64,000 nucleotides of DNA, taken from the NCBI GenBank assembly GCA_039602395.1, contig JBCNJP010000025.1:99810124-99874123 (forward strand), written 5' to 3'. How positions within the stretch are numbered: the stretch's first letter is position 1; each line of letters begins with the position of its first letter. Under the pieces are notes generated by a model that was given only the letters and a program-made list of their open reading frames with translations, had not been told where the DNA came from and searched no databases. Shown here piece by piece: positions 48,350-60,923 of the stretch. This DNA is from Deinandra increscens subsp. villosa. Taxonomy: Eukaryota > Streptophyta > Magnoliopsida > Asterales > Asteraceae. Made by a program: the position numbers and the translations under genes.

Positions 48350-49121
48350 TTTCATTCTAATAAAGCAATAAGTTGGATACCACATGTCATTTTTCTAGAG
48401 CCTCCACCTAAGCTTGTCCACTTGTCAACACCACACTTTATTTTAATTTTCTTCATTTAAGAATTCAAAATTTCCAAATTTAATATTTCAACTTTTTAAA
48501 TCTAAAAGTCAACATTACATTTAATTAAAATTAATTATAAATAGTTATTAATATTCATTAAGTATATATTTACATAAATTATTTATTAACTAACTTACCA
48601 AATTATAAGTTATTTGAATTTTCTAATATTAAGAGATGTAACACTCAATTTTTTAATTTATAATATTAATAATAATAGTTACTATTATTTATTAATTAAA
48701 AATATTATATATTAGGGTGTTTGATTTCTTTAATTAAAATATTAAAATATCAAAACCCTTTTATATTCTGAAATATAACTTTTATTAGTTCATTTATCAT
48801 ATTCAACATGTTTTAATTATCATTGAACATTCTCTGAAAATTCAAGTAACCTTAAATAATAATAACTTTTATTATTGTAATTCTCAACACATTTTAAAGT
48901 AACCATTAAGCAATTTATTTTCCAACTGTGATATACAAAATATCTCTAATTTACTATATTCTATAAAAAAATATTTTTTACTTAACTACTATAAAATAAC
49001 TATTGGATAAAATCTCACAGTTATATCAAATCATAATTTTTAAATCTCATATCATTTTTTTAAAGTTATTTTATATTATGAATATTTATTCAACCCGTAT
49101 AATATACGGGTTCTATCCTAG
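48350..49121 (+). mobile_element. Helitron-like non-autonomous element B
   Basis: It ends with the stem-loop AACCCGTATAATATACGGGT (49092-49111) and CTATCCTAG followed by host T, the standard Helitron 3' plan. Its start, TCTTTCATTCTAATAAAG, abuts the 3' end of element A and carries ACATGTCATTTTTCTAGAG. No coding capacity. Confidence 0.6.
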
Positions 49122-49489
49122 TATATAGTAAAAAAATTAAAAACTCTGGACCCTTTAAAAGGCTCTGCCTTTAAACAGTTTGTACTCCCTGTCTAAAGCC
49201 CAGGCCGCTCGGCTGATAATACAGTATACATCTTACTTACAAGTATAATATAACTTAAAAATAAAATTTGTTGCATTGATAAATAAATAAATTTTAGTTT
49301 AAATGCAATAAATAAACAGTGGAGGCTCGTGTCCAGACCCGACGAAACGGGGACCACAACCAAGCAACGTTTTTTGCTTACAACTCACGGCCCCAACATG
49401 CAAAATTGCAAATGCTACGCCAACATCACATGATATGCACGTCACGTCATCTCATTAGGAAATAAAAATTCGCAATTAATTATTATGAC

Positions 49490-49532
<43 letters not shown>

Positions 49533-49629
49533 CCATGTAATTTCTAAAATCTCTGGTCACGAGGTGACCTACTAAACCTGTATCAGAAGATACAGAAGTA
49601 AAACAGACGAATACAAACTCACTCATAAT
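49122..49629. other. Intergenic with ATT microsatellite
   Basis: A TTA/ATT run of about 13 units is at 49492-49531. No gene recognised. Confidence 0.5.
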
Positions 49630-49950
49630 CAGGGGCGGTCCAGAGGTGGCGCAGGTGGCCTAATTGCGTGGGGCTTAATAGATTCTGGGGCACCATTTTT
49701 TTAAAGTCCATTATATGTATATACTTCTAGGCCCACTAACCAATAAGAAAGTCCATTTTTTTTGTGATTTAATTTAGTTTAGTCCAGTTTTTTATAAAGA
49801 GAAAGAAAAAAAAAACGTGAGAATGATTTTCTTCGTATTTTTTGCTTTACGTACTTGATTATGGATATTATAATATAGGCCATAGGGGCACTTTCTATTT
49901 CATGTGTCGGGCCTAGATTTTTTTTTTTTACGTTCTCAGAAACGACCCTG
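49630..49950. mobile_element. hAT-type MITE, CAGGGGCGG terminus
   Basis: The left end CAGGGGCGGTCC and the right end AACGACCCTG are imperfect inverses, flanked by the perfect 8-bp duplication CTCATAAT at 49622-49629 and 49951-49958. It is 321 bp with no ORF, same family as the element at 33761. Confidence 0.87.
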
Positions 49951-49958
49951 CTCATAAT

Positions 49959-51255
49959 ACATCATAAGTTCACAACCATAAACTTCACACTGAAACATAC
50001 AAAATTTCAAACATGGTTCTACATTTAATATTGGGTCCCAAACTAATCTTAAGACATAATAAGATTTATTTTTACATAACAAATATTAACTAATCCGAAT
50101 ACAGGCTACTAATCCACTGCTTTACTCGCCCGACTAGCATCCTCACAGATCTAGATCTTCAACATGTGTTACCAAGTGGTGTTGCCTAGGTATCACTTAC
50201 CTATTATACAAGGTAAAATACGTCAACAACAACGTTGCTGGTGAGTCGCAACTAGTGACTCATAAACATTTGATACCCATGTGTGCATATTAGAAATATA
50301 GTTCTTGCAAAATCAAATCTCATTCAAGAGTCGACACGAATCTAACATGTATACTATGATCATATGTGTAATAGAAGCTAACATGTAAGAACCTAAAGCC
50401 ATACATGTATAAGAAATACATTCAATCTAGCATATATTTGTTTAGACGCCTTAATATATGCCTTGAGGTCTCAGCCCGTCAGACCCTGATGACTTTTGGG
50501 AAACCATATATAGGGATTTACACTAGGGAATATGAAATTATACATTCTATGTTTATCTAAAAACATTTTACTTGAAAACTCGTATATGACCCCAGAACTC
50601 ATTTTAAAAAAAAGGAGGGCTAACAGACTCACCATAACAACAATAGTAGGTGCTCAACACGAAGATCATAGACACGACTCGAGTCCTCTTCTCAAACTTT
50701 CTCAATCCTCTTGACCTAATAGCACATGGGTGCAATTGCTCAGCTCAGTGCATTACTCATCTCAATACAAGCTAAACTCGATTCTAACCAAGTTAAATGA
50801 CACAATACACAAAAACCAAAATTTTGTCCTAAAACCTAGTATTGTCGTATGGTTATCTAAGCATACGAGCGTATTGTATACGTGGCCGTGTATGCGCAAA
50901 GAAGACGAGAATAAAGAACATGTAGCGACCTAAACGTTTGAAACAAAACAATTTGTAACACCACCTACAAAATACAAACTACTTTGCCAAATTCATTCGA
51001 ATATAACAAAAAAAAAAAAATGAGAGAAAACCAATTGACTTGGTCATTTAGAAAAAGAAAAAACAAATGAAAAAAGTTAAACAAAGTTGATTTACCATAA
51101 ATAGTCTCTCCCATAGTCCCATTGATTCGGCTACATGGCGTAGATAGCTGGGTGCCATGTGGCAACATCCATTTATTTTTTTGTTTTTTCATTTTAATAT
51201 ATAATAATAAACTATTTTTTTTTAAAAATTACTATTTATTTTGAATTGTTCTTTG
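49959..51255. other. Intergenic, no feature recognised
   Basis: AT-rich; no ORF with similarity and no clear repeat structure. Confidence 0.4.
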
Positions 51256-51863
51256 TAGGGTTGTAAACGAACTGAACTGAACCAAACAAAGTTGTGTTCT
51301 TATCCATTTGTTTAGCATTGAATTTGTTCATGAACGATTCACGAACATTAACCAGAACAAAAGTTCTTGCTCGTGTTTTTTCATCAAGGAACTGAATATG
51401 TTCACGAAAGGTCCGCATACGCAAATGAACAAATACTATTTTTTAAATAAATAATATTCTTAATCCCAAACATTAGACATAACACGATAATTAAACTAAA
51501 GTTAAGCACTAAAAAACATAATTAGAAGCATAATTATCCCAATACAATGCACAAATTAAAAATAATAATTATAAACATAAGTAATCCAAACTAATGTCTA
51601 AAAGATCTAAGTTTTAAATCGAGTTTTAACGAGAAACAAGATTCAAATGACTAAGACTTCTATTTAAATAAACAAACATATTACCGAACGTAAACGAATA
51701 TATTACAGAAAGTTCACAAACGTAATTGAACGAACACGGCCTATGTTTAATGCTTGAAATTTTTTGTTCGTGTTCGTTTATTTATTAAACAAGCGATGTA
51801 ATAAACTTTCCGTCTAACAATTTATAAACAATATGTTAATCATTCGATTCGTTTACGACCCTA
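51256..51863. mobile_element. hAT-like MITE with TAGGGTTGTAAACGAA end
   Basis: The left end TAGGGTTGTAAACGAAC and the right end TTCGTTTACGACCCTA are inverted. The interior is rich in GTTCGTTTA and GAACG motifs. No transposase. The target duplication is not clean, so it may be old. Confidence 0.65.
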
Positions 51864-52081
51864 AGTTTTTTTTTACCGGGCAGTTAACCGAACGAACCGA
51901 ATAGATCTAAAAGGCTAAAACTAAAACGAAAAAGAAGCATATACTAACCCGGCAGTTTTAATATGGGCTTTATTCGGATCGGACTAAGGCCTCGGAAAGG
52001 CCGTGGGTATCACGAGAACAGAAGATCCGGAATTGCAGAAGAAAGAAAGAAAGACAGTAAAGGAGGAACAACTACTCATCC

Positions 52082-55000
52082 ATGGCTGGTGCCGATCCGG
52101 AAAAGCTCATCGCCAAAGCCGATAAATTGTCAGTTTCCACTCTTCTCAATCCTCTATGATCTGTTTACTTTCGATCGTCACTATCTAATTTCATGCTCAT
52201 GTTGTTTGTAATTGTACTCTGCAACGATTCAACTAGGTTTATGATAAACATACGGTTTCCATTGGTTAGGGCTTATTCCTTTCTTTTCATTGATGTTTTG
52301 ATCCAATCTAGCGAACACAAGGGCGTAAGACGTTAAGTTGTTAGTTGTTACCGGCAGTTGTGATTAGGTTAAGCTGATGGAGCTTGTAAAGCATCTGTGT
52401 AGTTGTAGATCAGTTCCAGCGATGGATTACGTGCTTTGAGTTTGGTGTTCAAAGATCACTACCTTTTGGAGTCGAAACCTAGTGTTATTCAGTTAACTGT
52501 CTTATAGGCAAACTTGCAATTTTGGAGATCTGTAATAGAATTCTAATTAGGTTATAGTTGAAAAGATATTAGGTCAGATGGAGGATAAGTGACATCTTTC
52601 TGTTTTCTTGATTTAATTCAAGCTAGATGAGAATACAAATGCTTGATCAGGACATCTTATTGTGGTCTTTATCAGGTGTTAGATATACTGATCTACGATT
52701 TACAATAATGATCTGGATATCATGCTTCTGTCTTGATGGGAACAGTTGATTCATTTTGGCTCAAAAGATTCAGTTCCATTTTGAAATGTAGAGAGAACTC
52801 AAGGATATTCAAATTGAGTTGTCTGTAAAGTAGTTCCATTGATTTGCATATACAGTGAAAGATTGCGGTCCTAGTGAGTCATGGAGTGCCTCATTTAGAA
52901 AGATATATGAACTGTTCCTATAGATACATATAAAAGTTTAGGTAAAAAACAGTTTGTAAACAAAGTTAACCACTCAAACATAAGAATATTTTAATAGAAA
53001 AGAGAGATATATTTAATATTTGCAACAACCTTTACCTGGATCCATGGGGCAAGGCTTTTTTTAGTCCAGATAATAAGATACATTTGTTTGTCTTTTTTCT
53101 TCATGAACTCAAAGTTGATACTAGTTATGCAAGTTTTCTTGTAGGATGGTATAAATAGTATGTGATATATACTGCAGGTAATAAGTTATTGAAGTCAATA
53201 TCTTAATGGGGATTTCTGATTTCATTATAGGCTTTATTTGTACTTTCTAGAGAATATTGCATAAGAAAAAATGCTCCTTAGTTATATTAGATTCTTGGCT
53301 TACAGTTGCTTGGTTTAATCTTTCTCTCATGCTGCAACAGAACAAAGCTCACTTTAACACGATGGAGTGCCGACTGGAGGAATGCAACTCAATATTATGA
53401 GCAGGCAGGTAAATAACCTTGTAAGATTGAAATTTAACCTTTATAAGTGTTTGCAGCTTAGGTTATGAATAAAAGCAGCTACAAGTTTAAGAGGCTGTAA
53501 TCTAACAAGGGTGAAGTTATATATTATTCATGGCAGCCACTGCTTTTAGGTTTGCCAAAAAACATGAGAAAGCAAAAGTAGCATTTGAGAAAGCTTCAAA
53601 AGGACAAGAAATGCTCTCTTCATATCCTTTTTAAACTAATCTTGTCCTTTTTTTTGAGAATCATTGGTGTTTAAAGTTGTTTGGACTTAACGAAAGGTCA
53701 AACCATGGGATGCTGCTAAGCATATGGAGTCTGCTGCTGCTTTAGCTGTTGAATTAAGCATATGGGGTGAAGTTGCTGACTTTTACAAAAGGGCTGCTGA
53801 GCTGTACAATGAATGTGGTAGGGCACAACCTGCATCCGATGCACTTGCAAAAGGTGCCCGGTAGGTATCTCTTATTCCCTGCTACTTGTAAATAAAAAGC
53901 TTTTTTTATCACACTTGAGTTTATTTTGAATTTTTCTTTCACCAAAATCAGATCACATACCACTTCTATAAGTTATATCATCATAGATTATTTATATATA
54001 CAATATGATGGTTGCAACACAAGTTGTGATATCACTTAGTTGTTAGAATCCTATGTAAAGTCAATTATAACAATACTTTGTTGGGACAAAGAGTTTGGTG
54101 AATATAATATGATATAATTTTATTTTACAGCGCTCTGGAAGATGCTAAGCCTGAGGAGGCCATCGCAATGTATACTGATGCTTTTTCACTACTTGAGGAG
54201 GATGGCAAGGAAAATATGGCATTTGATGTATATCGTGCCGCTACTAATGTTTACATAAAGCTTGAAAAGTAAGGATTTTTTTTCTCTGATAAAATATTTT
54301 CAAATATTTATATAGTTGAGAAAATTTACTGTATTTCATGGTAGTTTAATTACTATGATGGTTATTTGCAGTTGTTCTGAAACCATGACATGAGTGTAAT
54401 CAAGGAATCTTGATATTGAATTTGGAATATTCATACTATCATTTAATTAGGCAATTGTTAAAGAAATTTGGTGGCATTTTAGAGTTTTTGCATTACCAAG
54501 TTTTCTTTGCAGATTTTGCGTTTCACATGAACATTTTTTTTGTAATTTTACCTTAAGGTACACGGATGCAGCAACTGTTCTTTTAAGATGGGCTGTAGCA
54601 GCTAATAAGAGCAACGCTCTTCATAGCCAGTGCAAGGTACATAAGTTTTTCTTTTTTAATTTTGATAGTTTTTGGGCTCTGTTTTTCTACTCTTGTGATG
54701 TTAGTTACTTTTTTTTCGTCCATGTAATGGTCTATTTTGCAAGTAATAGTTCATGATGTATTATTTTTTTCTTTTTTTCTTTTCCGTTGCAGGCTTATCT
54801 TAGTGCAATTATTGTATACCTTTCTGCTCATGATTTCAAGCAAGCAGAAAAGTGCTATAATGATTGTTGTCAGTAAGTTCACTTCTTTTTTTTCTTTTTT
54901 TTTACTTTATGGTTCTGTAACCTAGTCAAACTATTCTTCTTGTCACTTTCTGAAGATCTCATATAGAAATTTTATTAATATTTAAGGTTCCAAAAAGAGG

Positions 55001-56345
55001 ACTAAAACTAGTATGATTTGAGAATAAGAGATGCTGACTAGTTTTAATCATTATAAGATACAAATTATATTCCTATGCGGTAGGAAAATTATAAGTTGGC
55101 TGATAATAAAAATCTGATAATAATATTAGTAAGATGCAGGATATTCTTTTATGACAATTGCTTGTTCCAGTTTCAAACAAACAAATATTATATAACTGAC
55201 GAGAATAACTTTTTTTATTATTTAGTTTCAATAGTATTCAATAGGATTAAGGTTTTGGGAATCACATATCAATGGGGATGGGATCATAGTAAATTAGTAA
55301 TCAGGGCTGATGCCTCTCTTTTCTTTATGTATTTTTTAACGTGACGTAATTGAATTCCTGTGTGCTTATTGAGTGCTCGACTGCTTGTAAATATTCCCAA
55401 ACACCTTCATCGTAGCCTAGTAGGAAATTTTAAATGATTGCATTAAATCTATGAGTAGATTTCACGCCCAGAACAAACCCTTGATGTATTGGAAATTTAG
55501 GTATTTTTTTTTTGCTTCTAATTTTGCAGGATCGATACGTTTTTGGGTAGTGATCAGGGTCACTGTGCCAGTAAGCTTCTTTCTGCATACAGAGAGGCTG
55601 ATGTTGAAGAAATCAAACATATTGCTAAATCGAGTACTATATCCAACCTCGATCATATGGTAAACCCTTAACCATCTGAACAATTTCGGTGATGTTTTGT
55701 TGTGGTCGGAATCACATTGGGTTTGGCTATGATATCAGGGTGGAATGGGAATGAGAATCTGTGTCTAATCCAACCTTGATCATATGGTAAACCCTTAACC
55801 ATATGAACAATTTTGGCACTGTTTGGTTGTAGTCGGAAATCATGATAGGTTTGGTTATGGTATCAAGGTGGAACGGAAATGAGAATCAGTTTCTTAACTG
55901 GCCATTTTTGGCAGGTATTAAGAATCCCCCATTCGGAGGATATAATTCCTAATTTTGAAACCCATACTTTCAAACCAAATGCCATATGTCATTCCCATTC
56001 CCTCACTCACAATATATCACTGGTTTGTTGCTAGAAAAAAGTGAAAATAGAGTGGCAAGATTCGTTGTTAAAATAACAAGAGTAGAGGTGGGAAAATGGG
56101 ATGGTCAGGTTGGCTCATGGGGTCAAAACTGGATAACTAGCTGTGTTGAATATGATTAGAAAAATTATACTAGTGTTCTTTAGGGAAAAACACCACTTTA
56201 TGAGGTTTTAGACATTCAGTTATTGACAATGGTAATGCTGCAGATCATCAGACTTGCAAGGAAGCTGCCTGCTGGTGAGTTGGTTCCAATGCAAGTTGAA
56301 TCACTGGAGAATGAAGAGGACCTTGATGAAGATAACCTCACATAG
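52082..56345 (+). CDS. GSNAP: Gamma-soluble NSF attachment protein (gamma-SNAP)
   Basis: Adaptor linking NSF to SNARE complexes for their disassembly after membrane fusion; a TPR-like helical solenoid in the cytosol. Nine exons (52082-52128, 53341-53408, 53537-53621, 53702-53860, 54131-54268, 54558-54636, 54793-54872, 55530-55659, 56244-56345) join in frame to 295 residues, the family length. Clear stretches: KASKGQEMLSS, PWDAAKHMESAAALA, ECGRAQPASDALAKGARALE, AYLSAIIVYLSAHDFKQAEK and the acidic end NEEDLDEDNLT. The intron after exon 3 begins ATATCCTTTTT, a U12-type 5' splice site, and ends unusually (see the separate entry). Intron 8 holds a 127-bp duplication that copies the exon 8 end. A degenerate copy of the last exon lies at 60924-61035. 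Confidence 0.95.
53622..53701 (+). other. U12-type intron of gamma-SNAP, non-canonical ends
   Basis: This 80-base intron starts ATATCCTTTTT, which fits the minor-spliceosome AT-AC 5' consensus exactly, and has a U12 branch-like GGACTTAAC ending about ten bases before the acceptor. Reading-frame continuity (SS then PWDAAKH) requires the exon to resume at 53702, giving AT..AA; a canonical AC end at 53702-53703 would shift the frame. AT..AA ends are rare. Confidence 0.75.
55637..55893 (+). repeat. 127-bp tandem duplication over exon 8 end
   Basis: The string ATCATATGGTAAACCCTTAA occurs at 55652 and again at 55779, with the bases before and after also duplicated (TCCAACCTCGATC against TCCAACCTTGATC). 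The unit spans the last bases of gamma-SNAP exon 8, its 5' splice site and the start of intron 8. Confidence 0.85.
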
Positions 56346-57245
56346 TCATAAACATACATATATATAATCTGTGTGTGTGTGAAAGTGGTGAAAATATATA
56401 TTTGATTAATTATGTGGCATATTATTTATTCTATTTCGCATTATAAAGTTATTCATATTATGCATTTGAAAGTCTTGTTTGCCTTTGGCTACACATCGTT
56501 TAGCCAATGAAATACAACAGATTGGTAACTCTTTGTAATAATTTCTTGGTTGCTCACTTGACCTTTGATAGTAAGAGATATAACCAACACAAATGGTCTT
56601 TTAGGGTTAAAGTTGGAAAAGTTTGGTCTCATGGTCCGTAGGGGTTTTAAGCTTAATCGATAATCAATACGCTAATTTTATAATTTAAAACTATAACTTG
56701 TTACAGAACAGAACACACTATTAGTTCATTGGCTAGATTGGTTAAACTATAACTTCACTATTAGTTTATTGGCTAGACCGGTTTAACTGATCTCAAAAAT
56801 TGGATGAAGTTATAACAAAAGTTTAAATATTCTATGGAAGTTAAATACCGTATTATAAAAGGAGAATTTATATGTGACGGTCTTTAATTGATATTATCGC
56901 AGTTTGTTTTTTTTTTAATTATAAATTTTCAATTAAACTACAATTTTTTAATTAAATTCTACATTATAACAAAGGCAAGTCGCTTATAATGCAATGCCAT
57001 CTTACTTTAATAGTGCAAAGTCATGTGACACTAAATGAAGGTTACGTGACATGATTAATTTTTTTTTTATTAATTTGTTTGTTATTTAACCGTAACAAAT
57101 TTAATATATGATATGATAGTTTAATAGGTATAGTCGTGTCTGTTTAGCAAATGAGTTGGTGTTGAGTTGGTGGTGTAACAGATATAGTCGTGTAACACTC
57201 ATTATTTTTATTTCCAATTCCAACGAATTTAGCAAAGGAGTTTGT
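56346..57245. other. Gamma-SNAP 3' flank (duplicated downstream)
   Basis: 3' UTR and flank. From 56346 to about 56990 it matches 61036-61550 in order, with substitutions and small indels. From 57000 to 57245 I recognise nothing. Confidence 0.6.
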
Positions 57246-57742
57246 TGTCATGACCCGCCTAAATCATAAATCTTAGCTTAATATTTCCGGAGATTTCTAG
57301 AGTGTCCTTGATAGATCATGACTATGGAAAGTTCCGGAATGGGCTAGAGAATTCAAGATTCATATTCCATGGAAATATCCATGAAAATATCTAGAATTGG
57401 TGATCTAGAAATGCCTAGATCTTCCATATAAATATCATGATATTTATTAGGAAATTTTTAGAGGTAGGAAGCTTATAGATTTGTCTAGTATGTTTGGTTA
57501 GCAAGTATAAATAGGAGGAGCCATCATTTGTGCTCCTCGCCTCTCAAACTCACAAAAACACCTTGTAAAGGCTTTAAAGCTCTCTTGTAAACATTCCCTT
57601 GTAATATATAAAGTTTACTTGATTACGAGTCTTACAATTTCGCTGCATAGTAGCTCAGAATCACCGCTCATAATTGGTTAAAGGCTGATATTAGTAGGTG
57701 ACTAAGAGCCGCACGTGAGTCAATAGAGATTACTCCGTGACA
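57246..57742 (+). mobile_element. LTR of a plus-strand LTR retrotransposon
   Basis: It begins TGTCATGACC and ends CCGTGACA, so the terminal TGTCA/TGACA is inverted as expected. TATA-like TATAAATAGGAGG near 57508 suggests the promoter. Immediately after the LTR is TGGTATCAGAGCC at 57745-57757, the initiator-Met tRNA primer-binding site. An ATG at 57774 opens a short gag-like frame (MATEDSIKIVATNEENG) that is soon lost. No second LTR is seen, so only the left end survives. Confidence 0.85.
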
Positions 57743-57744
57743 AG

Positions 57745-57757
57745 TGGTATCAGAGCC
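57745..57757 (+). other. Primer-binding site (tRNA-iMet type)
   Basis: TGGTATCAGAGCC two bases after the LTR, complementary to the 3' end of initiator methionine tRNA. Confidence 0.9.
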
Positions 57758-57799
57758 GCGTAGATTCATTGGGATGGCGACCGAAGACTCAATCAAGAT

Positions 57800-60699
57800 T
57801 GTTGCTACGAATGAAGAGAATGGTTGTCGAGAAAGGTCTCGTAGAGGTGGGGCTGTAAAGGTGGTTCATTGGTCGTGGGCGAGATCAGTGAGGGTGGTGG
57901 AGATGAGATGTTGGGTGTGGTCGCATTTGGTGAGGAAGAGGGATGTGTGTTTGGCTCGGGAGGGAAACCCTGTGGAGGATTGGTCAAAATTAAGATATAA
58001 AGTGAAGAGGGTGGCGGGGATGGGTTGGGATTTGGTGAAAGTTAATAGTGGAAAACATGTTCATTAAAGCGAACATGTCGGGCAATATAGATGCGTTCAG
58101 TGGAGGGATCAAAGCACCGATAGCCATGGTGAAAAAGTCTGTAGCCAAGGAAGACACATGGGGTGGATCGAAACTCAATTTTATGACGATTGTAGGGGCG
58201 AAGGTACGGGAAGCACTTAGATCCAAAAACGCGTAGAAAGGAGTAATCAGGTTTGCGATGGAATACATGTTCAAAGGGAGATTTGTTTGAGGAGACACGA
58301 GAAGGGATCCGATTGATTAGGTAAACGGCTGTTTCAAAGGCAAAGTGCCAGAAACGTTGAGGTAGGCTTGATTGAGCCAGTACGGAGAGACCTGTTTCGA
58401 CAACGTGCGATGGCGGCGTTCAACAAATCCGTTTTGCTCACTGGTATGTGGGCAAGAACGACGATGAATAATCCGGAGACTGTGACAAGGATTGGTTAGA
58501 GAGCGAAATTCACCACCACAGTCAGATTGAATGCATTTTAGTTTAGTGTTGAATTGTCATTCTGTCATGGTGATGAAATTTGTTAAGATGGTGTAAACAT
58601 TAGATCTCTGTGTGAGTGGATAAATCCACATATATCGAGTACAATGATCAACACATAACAAAAAATAACGATGACCATCTAGCGACGGTGATGGAGAAGG
58701 GCCCCAAACATCACAATAAACAAGATCTTCAATATGATGACTACGAAAACTAGAATCAAGTAAATGCAATTTAGATGATTTTCCCATTTGACAAGAAGAA
58801 CATAAGTTATTATTGGATAATTTGTCCGAAATAGGTAAAGAACAATAAGAAACAATGGAATTAAAAACTTGAGCATGAGGATGTCCTAAACGGTGATGCT
58901 AAACATTCGATGAGGCTTTAACAGCAGTAAATGCAATCTTGGGCAGAGACTGGAGTTGTGGATGGCGGATGGAGTACAAACCCTGTTCACTGGGGCCTAT
59001 GAGGAGGGTAGTGCGTGTAGACTCATCCTTCACAACAAAGTAAGCAGAGTGAATTTCAAATAAAACATTATTGTCAAAGCATAATTTTTGAACAGATAAA
59101 AGGTTTTGTTTGAGCTCAGTAACATGAAGAATATCAGAAAGTTTAAAGGTTTTGTTTAATGTGTAGATTTTGGATGAGCTAATGTGAAAAATGGGTATAG
59201 AATTACCATTGCCAACAAGTAAGAAAACATTACCATAACATGCCTCAGAGTTGTCCAAGCTTGATAAGTCTGGAGTGGCGTGATGGGTAGCACCAGTGTC
59301 GGGTTTCCAGGCACTTCCAAAGGATGAGGCAACATCCGAAAAGGTAGAAAAGTTGGCCTGAGGTGGTGGCCTAGTCTGCTGATTTTGCTGGTTTGGGCAA
59401 TTGACTGGCAAATGACTAATGCCACATTGTTTGCAATGATCATGTACGATATTCTGAGTAGAAGCCCATGAAAATTGTCGAGAACCACCAGTGTTTGCAG
59501 GGCGGGGACTGTAAGAACCCCGAGAGTTACCTCGAGAATAGCCACGGTTGTTGCGACCACTACGATTAGAGTTGAAGGATCGAGATCCAACGTATGCTTG
59601 AGGGCGCGACGATGAGGTCAGATTCAACTGGTATCCCAATTGAGAAGCCATTAGTTGGATGTTTTGGAGTTGTCGTTGTAGTTGCTCAAGATTTGGTTGA
59701 GTAGATGATGTAGGAAGGTCAGCACAAGGCTGCTGTGAGGGTGAAGAAGCAGCAGATAGAAGGCCCTGGGGGTTGTTGTTCATGAGTTTGGTGACAACAA
59801 AATCATGATCACATAGTAAGGCATAGATTTCATGAAAGGTAACTGGTGGTTGACGAGCCAGCAGAGTTGCTTTTAGGCCGTTGTATTCTTCTCGTAGTCC
59901 TGCAAGAGTTAACATGACAAGATCTTTGTATTTTATCGGTTGCCCGATGTTGGCAAGGGCAGTTGCATATTCTTGTGCCCTGCAAAGATAATCAATTGGT
60001 TTTTCATCCCCTTTCATTATAATGCAAATAAGTTGACTTTTCAGGGTAAATTCATGTGAGGCAGTGAGTGACAGGCGCATAGGCCCGTTTCAGAGATAAC
60101 CAAACTGCACGAGACGTTTTGCCCTGGACATGCTGATATGATTCTTCAGAAACAGTGGAGATAATTAGTGTATGGATGTGAGCATCGTTCGAGATCCAAG
60201 GGTGATAACTAGGGTGATCGGTTGTTGTAGCTTTAGAGATAACCAAACTGCACGAGACGTTTTGCCCTGGACATGCTGATATGATTCTTCAGAAACAGTG
60301 GAGATAATTAGTGTACGGATGTGAGCATCGTTCGAGATCCAAGGGTGATAACTAGGGTGATCGGTTGTTGTAGCTTCAGTGGTAACTTGTTTTTCAGGAC
60401 ATGGAATTGTTCCGTCAACATAACAAAACAGATTGTGGGATGTTAAGAATGATTCAATCATGGATCTCCAGTAGCCATAATTAGTGGGTTTGAGGGTAAA
60501 GGCAAATTTATGTGAATTATGGGTGGTCTTTTCCGGGGTGGAGAAGGTTTTGATAGTAGCCATTGAAGAAGAGAGGCTGGGCGAAAATTACCGTGAAGGT
60601 AGAGGTCGACATAAAATTTTTCTGGCCGGAATTAGAGCCGACAGAAGTTTCTGGCCAAAATTAGGGTTGGAGAGTCGATTTTGGCTCTGATATCAAATC
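57800..60699 (-). pseudogene. Copia retrotransposon gag-protease-integrase, broken
   Basis: Minus-strand Copia internal region. Order from the right: gag start at 60563 (MATIKTFSTPEKTTHN), gag body 58899-60080, a zinc knuckle CKQCGISHLPVNC (one residue shorter than the usual CX2CX4HX4C), protease DTGATHHAT, an HRLGHPHAQ pre-integrase finger, and the integrase core with CDVWGPSP, QSDCGGEF and HTSEQNGFVERRH, supplying its D, D and E. It stops in a Pro-rich linker at about 57800; reverse transcriptase, RNase H and the 3' LTR are missing. Lesions include a TAG for Trp just before HHRLGHPH, several frameshifts in the integrase, and a 142-bp tandem duplication in gag (60092-60233 and 60234-60375). 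On its right, at 60685-60697, lies TGATATCAGAGCC (minus strand), a near-match to the primer-binding site. Confidence 0.88.
60092..60375 (-). repeat. 142-bp tandem duplication within Copia gag
   Basis: Two adjacent copies, each containing ACTGCACGAGACGTTTTGCC and GTGATAACTAGGGTGATCGG, differ at a few bases. 142 is not a multiple of three, so the duplication breaks the gag frame. Confidence 0.93.
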
Positions 60700-60834
60700 A
60701 ACTTATTTAGGGTAATTGAAATTGATTACTTTATGAAAAGATTACAAGCATAATATATAGAGAACCTAATTACACTTAGGTACCATAAACAATACAATAC
60801 AAAATAGAATACAAATAATAAATAGTCTAATAAC
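60700..60834 (-). mobile_element. Short 5' LTR of the minus-strand Copia element
   Basis: On the minus strand it starts TGTTATTAGACTATT and leads to the primer-binding-like site; it is only about 135 bases. TCTCTATATATTATGC provides a TATA-like box. With no second LTR for comparison, the inner boundary is approximate. Confidence 0.6.
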
Positions 60835-60923
60835 ATGTGATTTTTGTTAAATTGAAGTTTGTAGTACTTTTTAGTATGATATTACAAATATAAATGATAT
60901 TTTAAATATCAACTTACTTGCAG

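Noticed and set aside
53702..53703. Canonical AT-AC ending of the gamma-SNAP U12 intron
   Set aside because: It would put TAA into the frame within six codons; kept only as an alternative to test.
57744..58067. 107-residue plus-strand frame after the LTR
   Set aside because: Only its first residues look gag-like; the rest is antisense to the Copia Pro-rich linker and integrase end.
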